Below, piece by piece: positions 22,928 through 34,907 of a stretch of DNA of 64,000 bases. Location of the stretch: positions 10,268,191-10,332,190 of the forward strand of contig CM036223.1 in assembly GCA_020631735.1 (NCBI GenBank), written 5' to 3'. The notes under the pieces are model-generated. The model was given only the letters and a program-made list of their open reading frames with translations, was not told the origin of the DNA and ran no database searches. Source of the stretch: Saccharum officinarum. Taxonomy: Eukaryota; Streptophyta; Magnoliopsida; Poales; Poaceae. The position numbers and the translations under genes are program-made. The first letter of the stretch is position 1. The number at the start of each line of letters is the position of its first letter.

Positions 22928-23879
22928 ATCTTCAAATCTCTATGCTTTACTCTAATATAATTGGGTTGGCTCGTCATGCATGAATCAGCTTTGTTGGCTG
23001 AAATTTTATGCTTTGCCATGGCAATATGAATATCTGAGTCAACGTATCGATGATGTTGCGGTTACCATTGAGTTATGTGAGCACTTTTGTTTTGACTTAT
23101 TAAGCGAACTAGTTTCATGAACAAAAAATGACGTATGTAGGAGCTAGTCTTGTCTCGTCGTCCCTGTTAAATCCTAATAAGCTGTCAATGTATTTTTAGG
23201 CGTGTTTATGCACGCATGGTTACGTCATATGATGGTTGTCATTATAGTTTTCTTTGGAACTACTCCTGGCCTTCCATCAGCGCTTGCACTACTTGCTTAC
23301 CAAAATATAGCTGTATAGCTATACATATATATGTAATTTACTGTTGTGAGAGAGTTGCTACTGACGTATGGTAGTAAACTAGTAAGTACTTATTCAACTG
23401 ACAAATGGGTAGATGATAATGATGATGCACATGATTTGGTCAATCAAACAAAAATACTACATAGAGTAGATCTATGAATTAATAGCATTTAGCTAGTCAT
23501 CTAGCTAACGTTTGACGATTGTATACATCCTGGAGTTAGCTTGGATATACATGCATATGGTCTGCACGACACGATGGATGCAAATAACAATAGAAGGATG
23601 ATGATGAAGAAGAAAAAGGCCTATGTTGTGGCCATGGTGATTCAGGTGATCTTCGCCTCCACAATCATTATATCCAAGGCGGCCTTCAACCGCGGGCTCA
23701 GCACCTCCGTCTACGTCTTCTACCGTCTGTTGGCTGCATCGCTCTTCCTGCTGCCCCTGACCATCCTTCTTGAAAGTTGTTTAAGTGTGTTGTTATCTTT
23801 TTCACTTCTATCCTCAGTCGCATGAAAACTCAGCATCCATCCAGAGATGTCAGGCACACCACCTAGTGTTAGGGGTAAT

Positions 23880-24594
23880 AAGGCTCGAGGGGAAGTAGGC
23901 CGGCGAACTGGAGAAGGCGGAGCAGGAGCATAGCGGTGAGGGCGGGAGGAGGCAAGAAGCATGGGTGGTACTATCTCGGCGACGGCATAATCGACACTGG
24001 CTCTACTCCCACTCTCTCCCAGATCCGGGCAAGGAGCACCAGCGCAAGTCCGGCCATACGACCTCGCCCGGACACTGCACAACGGCGGATAGAGGCACTC
24101 CAGGTTATTCCTGTTTTATTCGTCGTTCATTGATTTTTACGTACCTTAGCTTTGCATTATTGTAACAATGCAGTGAAATATTGTAGGCCCAACTGGAGGA
24201 GGAGAAGAAGCGACAGGAGGAGCTGGAGCGAGGGTGGCAGCCGAGCGGGCCGAGCGGGAGGCCGAGCAGCGGACGATGGTGCAGTGGTTCTCCTATGTAA
24301 CTAGTCTTGGCGCCGCTGTGGGTCATCAAGCTCCGCCGCCGCTATTCGCTCCACCTCCACCTCCTAATACAGCTACTCCTGTGAGTATGAATGTTTTAGT
24401 TTGTATGTTCATGCTTAGAGTCAAACCACAACACTACTTAAAACCTAGGGGAGTATAAATGTTTTAGTCAAGTATGATATATATTTATCTTGTGTCACAC
24501 ATGCAATCTCTTCTCCTTTGTGCAGAATCAATCGGCGGCATCGAATGACGTGGCTCATGCTTCACCAAATCCTTCACCAAATCAGTCTCGTTAG
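23880..24594 (+). pseudogene. 3' part of an En/Spm CACTA transposase-associated gene (Ptta/En/Spm-like)
   Basis: Three exon-like pieces with GT-AG introns: about 23880-24103, 24187-24380 and 24536-24594. Readable landmarks are GKKHGWYYLGDGIIDTG, SLSQIRARS-like TLSQIRARSTSASPAIRPRP, an acidic/basic helix AQLEEEKKRQEELERG, then APPPPP-rich linker and SAASNDVAHASPNPSPNQSR with a stop. This pattern (GIID, SQIRARS, coiled coil, proline-rich tail) matches the C-terminal half of grass CACTA-encoded Ptta/En/Spm-type proteins. A one-base frameshift in the second exon (near 24225) and the missing N-terminal half make it non-functional. Confidence 0.7.
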
Positions 24595-24723
24595 CCGCCA
24601 GCTTGATGACGATATTTGTGGTTGTTAATGGTACTTCTATTTGCACTTGTGGTTGTGATTGATGGAGCACTTGGATTACTTGTGAACTTATTGTGATGAT
24701 ATATTGTGTGACATGTGACATTT

Positions 24724-24726
<3 letters not shown>

Positions 24727-24816
<90 letters not shown>
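24727..24816. repeat. AT microsatellite
   Basis: An uninterrupted (AT)n run of about 45 units, inside the truncated CACTA. It is followed by diverged tgttggtgatatatatgtgat repeats to about 24875. Confidence 0.95.
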
Positions 24817-24822
<6 letters not shown>

Positions 24823-25506
24823 AGTGATATATAAGTGATGTTGGTGATATATATGTGATATTGGTGATGTCTGTTATGTACATATTCTGTTTGTTTAGAT
24901 GGAATGGAAAAAACAAATAAAAATGGCGGTTTTAGGTCAGTTTGCCTAGTGTTACACTCGGCAAAGAGTGAATTTGCCGAGTGTACAGGTCAAAACACTC
25001 GGCAAAGGGAGCGTACTGAGCATTTCTGGAAACCTGATTTGCCTAGTGTCTTTGAGTTTGCCGAGTGTCATGACAAGAACACTATGCAAACTTCAAAGGT
25101 TTGCCGAGTGTCACGGTATGAACACTAGGCAAATTTCAAAGGTTTGCCGAGTGTCATGGCAATAACACTAGGCAAACCAATTTTTTTAAAAAAATAATTT
25201 TGCCGAGTGCTGACACTAGGCAAAGAATTTTTTTTTAAATGGTTTTGCCGAGTGTCGACACTAGGCAAACTATATAACGCCGTCTCGCATCCGACGGCGA
25301 CTTTTGTTTGCCGAGTGTCAAACGGACACTAGGCAAAGAGTTTGCCGAGTGCCCGAAAAATAACACTCGGCAAAGCTACCTTTGCCGTTAAGAAATTTGC
25401 CGAGATGGCTTTGCCGAGTGTGGCACTCGGCAAAGGGTTTGCCGAGTGTTTTTCACCCTTTGCCGAGTGTTGTCGACACTAGGCAAAGCGCTCGATTCCA
25501 GTAGTG

Positions 25507-25905
25507 ACCGGTTGCAGGTGACAGGAGACGGCAGTTGGACTAGGGAAGGGCGGGAAAGCAGCTAGTCGTGGGGATGGCTTGGCGATGCTAGGTTAGCACG
25601 GTAGGGGCCAGCGAAGGCAGGCTCGACAGAGGGGACGTCACCGGGGAGAGGAGGCAGCCAGCGGTGGGCGTGGGAGACAGAAATGGGGAGTAGTTTTCCC
25701 TATATATGAGGAAGAAGAATAATAGGAGGTTGAAGATGAACAATAGCAGAGCTGATGAGCTGGGAACCATTGGATTGACATCGAATGACTATTGTTCATC
25801 GCCTGAAAAGAAATGGGAAGCAGGCCCAATTAGTATAGCAATTCCTTTTTTTTTCCTATCTATCCTTAGCTTGTTTTTATTATCTGTAAATTCCACTTTT
25901 TGCAG
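25507..25905. other. Remainder of intron 1 of WAT1 copy 2
   Basis: A G-rich block (25520-25690), then AT-rich DNA leading into the pyrimidine-rich acceptor of exon 2 (tttttgcag, ending 25905). The G-rich part reads on the minus strand as Ser/Pro-rich frames without motifs. It may be more transposon debris. No gene was recognised. Confidence 0.4.
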
Positions 25906-26052
25906 GAGGAGTGCACGGCCGATGTCTTCCTCGTTGGTAGCAAAAAGATGTTCTTGTAATCGGGTACATTCATATATATATTGGCCAGAATCTTGCTATT
26001 TGTACTGGACTGGGTCAAGCTACCTAGTACAATTAACTCTATCTATCTAGTA

Positions 26053-26204
26053 CTTTCCTTGTTCTAAATTATAATACATTTTAGCTTTTCTAGATACAAG
26101 TTTTTTCTATATACTTAGATAATACACTGTATATAACTAAATATACATAGTACAAGCAATGTACCTAAAAAAGCCAAACATCTTATACTTTGAAACAGAG
26201 GGAG
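26053..26204. mobile_element. Stowaway-type MITE in intron 2 of WAT1 copy 2
   Basis: Left arm ctttccttgttctaaatta and right arm tactttgaaacagagggag are imperfect inverted copies, flanked by TA on both sides (26051-26052, 26205-26206). The internal gcttttctagatacaagttt is characteristic of grass Stowaway elements. A related remnant lies in intron 3 of copy 3. Confidence 0.75.
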
Positions 26205-26666
26205 TACTATATAAGCAGGGTATGCGACCTTTTTCGTTTCTTTTTTATTTTCTTTTTAAAAAGCAAATTGATTGCACACTCTTTGTAGGAATACACTGAG
26301 CATGAGCCTCTAGTCCTCTACAACGGCAGCCTCAAGTACACCTCTGCGACCGTGGCATCTGCCATGTGCAACTCCATCCCTGTCACCACCTTTTTCCTCG
26401 CGTTGCTCATGAGGTGTCTACATAGCTAGATCCACTAATTGCTGTGGGTGTTACTTAGCATGGCTAGGATGTTATATATAGAGAGAGATAGAGATCGAGA
26501 GTGCTGTAGTATATTTGTGAGCACTGTACAATTGCATTTATGCAGGATGGAGGCGATAAATCTGAAGAGGTCTTCAGGCATTGGCAAGGCCGCCGGCATC
26601 GCGCTCTGCCTCGCCGGGATCCTGGTGATCGCCCTCTACATTGGATCGTCGCTGAGCCCTCTCAAC

Positions 26667-27421
26667 CAGGGGCGGAGCCAGAAATTGAGTATAGGGGGGC
26701 ATGTATAAGAGTAGAAGTAGTAAACCATACCAGGTTGTAGCCACATATATAATAGTAATATGTTTCACAAATCCTAACCTAAAAAAATACATATCTATTA
26801 ATGTATCTGATCTAACTTTTCCAATTGGTCTTGGAAAATAAAAAACATGGTAAACAGTAAGCACGATTTGTGTGAGGTGAATATTCTAGCCAATTTGGAC
26901 CGTTGATTAAATGATTAGATAAGAGAATACCACATGATGATTAGGGATTACCTGCTGCTACTGGTGGCCAGATTAATCAGTACATAACAGACTATTTGGA
27001 CGGGAGCTGACGGTGTCAATTTGGGACGGCGGCGACCGCGGCGTGACGTCTCACGTCTGGCCTCCCAGTCTAGCAGTACCAGCGTCCAGCAGTGCCGATG
27101 TCCGGCGAACTGGCAAAGCAGAAGAGAAGACGAACAGATGAGAACAGAGCATACGGCCGACGATCGTCTACACAAGGAACGAAGGAAGGCTTCGACGCTT
27201 CATATTCACAATTGTAATGAAGAGCAGCCGGATAGGCTTAAATGGGCTACTTCTTATTGGGCCTCAAATACATTTTACCTTTGTGCTAAATGGGAGGAGC
27301 TAAACAACTATTACATACATATATATTAACTAGTATATATACTACTCCTATATATACTAGGGATTAGCAGCAGGTCAGGGGGTGCCTGACCCCCCCGTGC
27401 CCCCCTCTCCCTCCGCCACTG
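26667..27421. mobile_element. Non-autonomous hAT element in exon 4 of WAT1 copy 2
   Basis: Ends CAGGGGCGGAGCCAG and CTCCGCCACTG are inverted repeats. An 8-base target-site duplication CTCTCAAC flanks it at 26659-26666 and 27422-27429. It is 755 bp with no transposase. Removing the element and one TSD copy restores an exon of 262 nt, identical in length to copy 3. The same terminal motif is found on the element 47303-48618. Confidence 0.93.
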
Positions 27422-28153
27422 CTCTCAACCACAGCCATCATGGCATCTTGGCCGGTCATGGCGACGGGCAGGCTACACGGCCAGGGCATGTCTCCAAGGG
27501 CTTGTGGATCACGGGGACGTTTCTCATGCTGCTTGCCTGCGTAGCATGGTCACTCTGGATCGTCTTTCAGGTCATCACTCTAACTGACAAGGGCAGCAAC
27601 AACATGCCGGAGCTGTCCTAACTGTTGTTCTATTCAATTCATGCGCAATCAAGCAAAGCAGGGGTTGTTACTGAAGGAGTACCCGAACAACACTATGCCA
27701 GAAAACGCTATCTATGACGCGTCTAGAGGGTCTTCAGTGACGCATAAAACACGCGTCATTGTTTTTGCGTCATAGATAAGGGTACATCAGTGACGCGTAA
27801 ATACGCGTCACTGCTAAGAAAAAATCTGTGACGCGTATTTACAACACGTGTCACGGATAACGGTAATACGCGTCACTAATAAGAAAGAAAGGGTGACGCA
27901 GGTTTAGAACACGCGTCACAAATAATGGTAACACGCGTCACTGATAAGACAAAAAGAGTGACGCTGGTTTAGAACACGCGTCATGGATAACGGTAACACG
28001 CGTCACTGATAAGAAACAAAGGGTGACACGAATTCACTACACGCGTCACTAATAAGGCTATATGAGTGACGCGAATTGAGAATGCGTGCCACTGATAGAA
28101 TATAACTAGTGACGCGTGCTAACGATATAGTGACGTAACAATTTCATCAGAAT

Positions 28154-28302
<149 letters not shown>

Positions 28303-28460
28303 CAGTTTCACACCAGAAGCTCCTCAAATAGTTCACAAATATATATATTTATGAAAGCCATTAATATATAACATGTTCACATATTCACATTTATATCAAT
28401 TGTTCACAACTTTAAAATCTATCATAACTTGTTCTAAATCCATCTAAACATCACTGGGAC

Positions 28461-28982
28461 TAGCCCGATCGGTCTCGGTCTTCGGTCATTTCAAAAGTTC
28501 GGTCATCTAAAAACGGAGACCGATCGGTTAGTTTCAAAACTCAGGACCGAGCAAGTTCGGTCTCGGTTAGTTCGGTTCGGTCTCGGTCATGACCGAACTA
28601 ACCGAACTTCACAAAACAACTACTAAATATTGTAATTTGTAGCAAATTTTACCAATATTTTTTCTATTTCAAAGCAAAAATACAATACAAAATATAGATT
28701 AAACATAGTGATAAGAGTGATGGTTGATATAAACCCACTAGAATAAATATTATATCACTAATAATAGTCTAAATTACATATTATGTCAACAAAATTTAAA
28801 TGTTCGGTTAATTCGGTTAGTTTGGTTACCCGATGGTAATGACCGAACTAAGTCCGGTTAGTTCGGTTACTTCAAACTGAAGACCGAACTTGTGACCGAA
28901 ATTTTCGGTCTCGGTCACTTCGGTCTCGGTCTTGGTTAGTTCGGTTCGGTCTTCGGTCTTCGGTTAATTATGCACAGGGCTA
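28461..28982. mobile_element. hAT-like MITE nested in the CACTA element
   Basis: Ends TAGCCC and GGGCTA. An 8-base TSD ACTGGGAC lies at 28453-28460 and 28983-28990. The arms are rich in ggtctcggtc, ttcggt and the inverse gaccgaac, so the whole 522 bp can fold into a large hairpin around an AT-rich centre. It has no coding capacity. Confidence 0.88.
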
Positions 28983-28990
28983 ACTGGGAC

Positions 28991-31980
28991 CCAGAATGAT
29001 AATAGCAAACACACACAAAAGTGGTGATGATGGAACTCTGCATTCTTCTTGATGACCTGTTCCATTAAGAACTTGGCCAGCTGTTCTCTAATCACAAGCA
29101 TGTCGATGGGCGCCGTCAAGACTTCAAATTCCTGTGTCAAGATAGAGCTTTGGTCAACAATAAAACTTGGTACATTTACAATATATAAGATCAATGTTGC
29201 TCCTAGCATAGTAACAATGCATTGCATTTTTAGCTTAGTTTTTTTGGCAGATCAATAAAGAGTATGTGACAATAAAGAAAATATGTGTTCAATCAGTTTA
29301 TAGATCAAAATAAAGGATGCACACAAGAGTATGTATTGTTCTTCACTAAGACTTTGATCGTGCTAAAGAGCACTAAAGTACCAAGTAACAAGTGGAAACG
29401 AAGAGCTTAATCTGCATTGATTTTGTTTTGGCATGGAACAAAATCAATTTACCTCTGAATTTTTACCTACTTCCATGGCTGTAGATATGAGACTGAACTT
29501 CACAACAGATATAAATAGTAGTGAAGTTCAGTACTAGAGTCACATGCATATTTTGACTTAGCTGTGATTCTTTTCCTTACTAAACAGAATGATAACCATA
29601 AGTATGACCAAATGTTGCATAAAAAGACAATTCACAAAATGAAACCTGTGCCAAGTGATGCACTATGAGAACTAAACTAGCTCCACAAAATTCAGAAACT
29701 GAAACTCTGAATATTGACTGAACTATCTGGTAAAATACTGAAAACTGAAACAAACTACAGAACAAAAATTCACTCACTGAAGAAGAAAACTGAAAACTGT
29801 ACTGAACTGCAGTTCCTGTCAACATGCAAACAACAAGAAAGCTATCGGCCAGCTAATCTGAGCTGATGTACCCTGAAAATAAAATGTAATTGCCGGCCAG
29901 CTAATCTGAAGATAAAATGTAATTGCTTCCTGTAGCCTGAAAATGGCACTTCGAAACTGAAAAAGCAAGCCACATACTGAACTGCTCTATTGTTGCTGTA
30001 CTTGCAGCTAGACAGTTGAATGCTACTATAGCTGCACTTGATTTTTTTTTCACTTGTATCAATACATCAGGTTGTCATGGGTAACAAACAAAACAACATA
30101 ATAAAACCTACATCAATGCTAGAGAACTTGTATTTATCTACCAGGGCAAATAGAACTCACCTAGTGCAATGGAAAGTGCAATAACTCAAATGGCAATTTG
30201 CTCGATGATTCATAACCCTTGTGTAAGCTGCAAAGGTCACAGTGTGGTTTTAGAATATGCTACTGAAAATATATGGCATCAACTTTTGTATAGAACTATT
30301 TTCCCAAATATTACGTCTCAGTCATTCACCAAATAGGGCAAATGAAAAAGAAATTTATATCTTTACCATAAATTGGATAGGTAACGAAGCGATGCTTACT
30401 GTAAAGAGAAGGATTGACATGGTGGTACCTGCCCCTGTTCCACACAGAGGTCGGGAGGTGGATGACAAGCTCAAACTGCCAAGGATTTCGTGGGTTAGAT
30501 TTGAGATGGAGAGCAAGATACAGATCGATGAAAATGGAAACGAGAACCTGCTCGGATGTACCCTCGACTCGCAATACCTCCATCAGGTCGTCGTTCGCCC
30601 GTTGTCGCCAGCTGTCGTCGCTTGCAAACACGCGGATCTGCCGGCTAACTCGCTCCCCAGCCAGGTTCCTAGGTCGATGGTGAGGAGGGAGGCTAGAGGG
30701 GCGCTACCATACCAGCGCGCTGCCAGCCCGCCTCGGAGGAAGAGAACGAAGGGTGGAGGCGCGGATCAAAGAGGGTGTTGTAGCCGGTTGCAGACGGGGG
30801 CTAGGCCGCTCGGAGCTGCCACGCTAGGCGCTCCGCAATGACCCCGCGCCGAGGCCGGGCTGCCGCGTCGCTGTGACCCCGCACACAGGCACGGGCACGG
30901 CGCACAGGGCCTCCGCGTCGCGCGCCAAGAGAGGCGCGAGCGCCAGCCTTGCTCCGCATCGTGGCCGCCATGGCCGGAGGGAGGCACGCTGAGCGGTGGT
31001 GGCGACATCTGCCTCTGTGCGGCTGCAGCTGCTCTTGGGAGGCCAGGTGAGGGAAATGGCTAGGATTAGGGTTAAAGGGAGGCAGGGAGGCTTATATTGC
31101 TCACAGGATGAATCTCAACCGTCCGCCTACAGATCAAACGGCCAGAAGACCGTGGGCCGAATACAAATGGGCCAAATACAAACGGCCAGAAGACCGTGGG
31201 CTAGAATACACATGATGCAGAGCATGAAAATTGAAGTTTAACGTCTGTACCTGTACCTCAACTCATGCAAGTTTGGCCAGTATTCATCTGCTTGTCAAAG
31301 ACAAAAGTTGTTTAGCACAACTATGACACAGAGAAGCACAGATGTGACCAAAACAGTCCCCCTGCTCAAAAAGAAGTTTCAGAAGGAAAAAATTAAGACA
31401 TGTTTCTCCATCAGATTATCTCGACCTGCTATGGCTGCGGCAAACTTATTTTTCAAGTCCAGAAAATGCTAAGACGTTTCTCCTCAACTCAGCATGGCTG
31501 TAACAGCCTAATTTCAATCAAGCTCAGAAAATTATGAGACATTTCTATAGCGAATATATTACCATCAGTCTAAGAGCAATGCAAACAAGAGGAGGGCTCG
31601 GAGATAGTGACAAGACGGAAAGAGAGACAAATAATGCTCGGACGGACCTGTTCAGATAGGCAGAGGAAACAGCAGGCCTCCCTGGATCTGGATCACGGCC
31701 GGGCCCAATGCAGAAGCACGAGGTCGGAGCGCCCGGGCAGCTCGCGTCGGGTTGCGCCGTGTGCGCGCTGCGATTCGGCTGGATCCGATGGGGGCGCCCT
31801 TCGGGGGCGAGGAGGTTTTTGTCGACCAGCGTCCGCGGGCACGCTGGACCGAGGAGGACGAGGTGGGAGCCCCTCGCCGCTAGACCGAGGAGGAGGCCGG
31901 GGCGACGGGGGTGGTGACCGGTGGATCTCCAGCTCGGGGCCCCAACTCTTCCCGCCACCGGCAAAGCCGCTGCGGCTGCC
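28991..31980. other. Interior of the CACTA element: unrecognised, partly gene-like DNA
   Basis: The AT-rich part (29000-30240) has no recognised protein. On the minus strand, 29227-28964 contains a short open segment ending EQVIKKNAEFHHHHF that I cannot assign. From 30420 to 31040 the DNA becomes GC-rich, with Arg/Ala-rich frames on both strands, and a second GC-rich block occurs at 31600-31980. These look like 5' leader or first-exon sequence captured from host genes, but no parent is recognised. Similar GC-rich text resumes after the gypsy insertion at 43660-43960. Confidence 0.4.
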
Positions 31981-34718
31981 TGTAACACCCTAAAAATTTG
32001 AAAAGAAGAAAAATAGGAAAAATATGATTTTTATATTTATTTTTGTGAAGCATGCAAATTTAGAATAAGAATAATTTTTATAAATTTAAAATCAAATATA
32101 AGGGTAGAAACATGATTGAGCAATCATGCTGCTGCATTTGAAGTTTTGTATTGAGTGGTTTCAATCAAATTCAAATTTGATTTGAAAATCATTTGAAAAA
32201 GGAATTTGAAAAAAATTGGAAAAGGATTTCTTATTCTCTCTGCTCTCGGGCCGTTTTTCTCCGCAGCCCAGCGCGCGCGGCCCGCTCTTCCCTCCCTCCC
32301 GGTCGGCCTTCTCCTCCTGGGCCGAGCCCAAGTCGCGGCCTGTTGGCCCAGCATCGCGCGCGCGCCTTCCTTCTTTCCGGCGTGACGCTGACATCCGGGG
32401 CCCACGCGTCAGTGGCTCAGCCTTCATCTTCTTCCCCACGCCGAACGCCGGTTTCCCTTTCCATGTATACCGTCACCGAATCTATCTCGAATCCCTCCCT
32501 TTCCTTGTTTCCTCGCGCCTCCGGGCTATAAAAACGGGACCCCTGTGCTATTCCGCATCCAACCCATCCCTTTTGAGCCGTTTTGGTCGTCTCGTCGAGC
32601 CACCGCACGTGCCACCGCCGCCATACCCGCCACCGCAAGCTAGCCGCCGATTTCCGTTCGTCCCCGGCCCTATCTTCACGCGGGGTAAGGTCGCACGGAT
32701 GCGCTCTTTCTTTCGGTGTTTTCAGTTTGGCGAATGGCGCTCGGGATGATCATCTTCGCAAGCTCCGGCGAGTTCGTGCGATGCCGGCCATGGCGCCGCC
32801 GTCGGGCTCCTATAGCCGCCGGCCGTCCTCTCTCTCCCTCCCCCGATTAAATCTGGACCGTTCGTTTTAGATCTAACGGCTGTAAATAGAAGATACCGGT
32901 TCGCTGGTGATTTTGCAAAAGAAACCCTGAAGTTTTTAAGTATGTAACCCGCGGTCCAAAGCGTAATCTGGAAAAATACGTTTTGATTAATTGAAAACGT
33001 AATTTGTTTCGGAAAAAGAAAAATACGCTTTCTGATATTTACAGTTTTGCCATTCAGATTGTTTTAGTTGTAGAATTTTCGTTTTAACTCCGATTTGGTC
33101 CATTCAAATTGCGTTAGATTCATATTTGCGAGTTCTATGTAATTATACAACTGTACAGTAGGTTTGGATTAATTTATTTTCGAGTTTTTATTAAAGTATT
33201 TATTTTTCTATAGGAAATCTTTGGAAATTCATAACTTTGTCGTTTTAATTCCGATTTTCGTGATCTTCGCGTCTGTGTGATCCTAGCGAGTTGTAGATTC
33301 ATTTTAAAGACTTTTTATCTTATTTTCTTACTGTTGGTGTATTGTTCTAATTATAGTCTTGTTTGTCTATGCATGATTGCCTCTGGATGTGTGTTGTTGA
33401 TATTGGTTGATCGAGTTTAGACGGTGAGAAATTCGTTGGAGATCAAGAGCTTTACTACGAGCAAGATCTTCAGGACCAGTTTGAGCAAGGCAAGTATAGC
33501 ATGGGATAATCCTTGTTGTCCTATTCACCTTATGCAATTAATATCATTATGCATTTATTCCTTGTTAAGGATGACTTAGCTATTGATCCTTTACCTTGGT
33601 ACCTATTATATTGCATTGAGTAGTGTGGCTAGTGCTTAAACATGGACTATGATCATGTAAATTGACTAGAGGAATATGCAACAAACATTAAAAGATGATT
33701 TTGATTAATGTTTAAAGGGGATTAGAGCATGGGGGTTACTTTTGATGCTCTAATTGCTCTCCATAAGGACTCATCTATAAGCGACAATCCGGGATTTACA
33801 GTACAACTGTGGGGGCTATATGGCTCTGGCTTTAGTCATATAGAAGGACCTTTTCTAGCTTGTTAGAGGTAACCTTTTTGGCGTAAGAACGGCTTGACGA
33901 ATCGGGTATAGTGCGGCCTCTGTCCTTATGTGTATAGGCTGCAAGTTATTGTGCCATCAGGAAGGGAGGCTCTACATCTGTTTGCCGAGTGAATCTAATG
34001 ACCCTAACTTGTTAGACGAACCTTCGAAAGACTTCATAGTGTTTACCCTGCCTGCTCACCTTGGTAGTGTTTTGGGAGTAATTAACCCGGGCTTTTGGGT
34101 AACACGACTCACAGTGAAAGTGTACAACCTCTGCAGAGTGTAAAACTGTTATAACAGCCGTGCTCACGGTCACGAGTGGCCTTGGACCCTTATGGAATAG
34201 TTGAATAATTGTTTATAATTATGTTTTTACTATTCATTAATCATTTCACATGGATCATATGTTTAATGTTTAAATTGAGACATTTTGATGCTATTGTTAT
34301 GCTAAAATCATGCTAACTAAAAGCTACATGCTGATAAACCAATGAATATGCCTTTTTGAGCCTCATGAACCCCATGTTACACTTGTTGAGTACGAGATGT
34401 ACTTACGCTTGTTTATTTCTTTTACTTGGATAAAAATCCCGGATGGGTAACAGATGGAGGTAATAGTGACTACTACGCCTACTTCCCTGAAGATTACTAG
34501 TCTTGCTGTCAACCAGTCAATGTACCTGTGACTGGAGCTACCACGAGAGATTTTTATTTATACTTCCGCTACGTTTGTGTTAAGACTATGTGTTTAAATA
34601 TCGTGATGTAATAACATTTGTGATGATACTTCTGTTATAATTTGTGAACTTATGTGTGATTGATCTCTGGGCGCACATAAGGGTATGCATTCCATTTGGT
34701 CGATAAATGGGTGTGACA
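31981..34718 (+). repeat. 5' LTR of the gypsy chromovirus
   Basis: TG...CA ended, 2738 bp. A TATA-like box (ctataaaaac, about 32525) with downstream GC-rich leader sequence is the likely promoter. Several hundred-base ORFs here recur in the 3' LTR and are not genes. Confidence 0.95.
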
Positions 34719-34721
34719 AAT

Positions 34722-34733
34722 TGGTATCAGAGC
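34722..34733 (+). other. Primer binding site, initiator tRNA-Met type
   Basis: TGGTATCAGAGC starts three bases after the 5' LTR end, the standard initiator-Met site of plant gypsy and copia elements. Confidence 0.95.
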
Positions 34734-34907
34734 TCTTGTTGACTGTAGGACGCAAGCCTAGCTAGGAATGGTCGATTTAGTATCATCTTTACACTATTTT
34801 TATGCTCACTATCTTGCTCTTGTTATTTGATAAATTTTTATGCTTCTTATGTCACATTCTATTACGAAATTTTGCCTCTATTCTAACTTCATCTAAAAAT
34901 TCTGTAG

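Larger units (their letters stand above)
23800..25506 (+). mobile_element. 5'-truncated En/Spm-type CACTA, in intron 1 of WAT1 copy 2
   Basis: Ends ccagtagtg at 25498-25506, the inverse of CACTACTGG. It is preceded by about 550 bp of subterminal repeats TTTGCCGAGTG / CACTAGGCAAA (24940-25490). Upstream of these is the 3' part of a transposase-associated gene (23880-24594). No left terminus is present, so the element is left-truncated. The left limit is approximate. Confidence 0.75.

Noticed and set aside
23541..23573. Upstream in-frame extension of WAT1 copy 2
   Set aside because: It begins with TTG, not ATG; the first ATG in frame is 23574.
30257..31008. 194-codon plus-strand ORF and a minus-strand ORF in the CACTA interior
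   Set aside because: No recognisable domain. They overlap on opposite strands in GC-rich sequence. Reported instead as possible captured sequence.
32161..32870. Several 90-180-codon ORFs, repeated at 41101-41888
   Set aside because: They lie within the two gypsy LTRs in a GC-rich leader, have no domain, and appear twice only because the LTR is duplicated.
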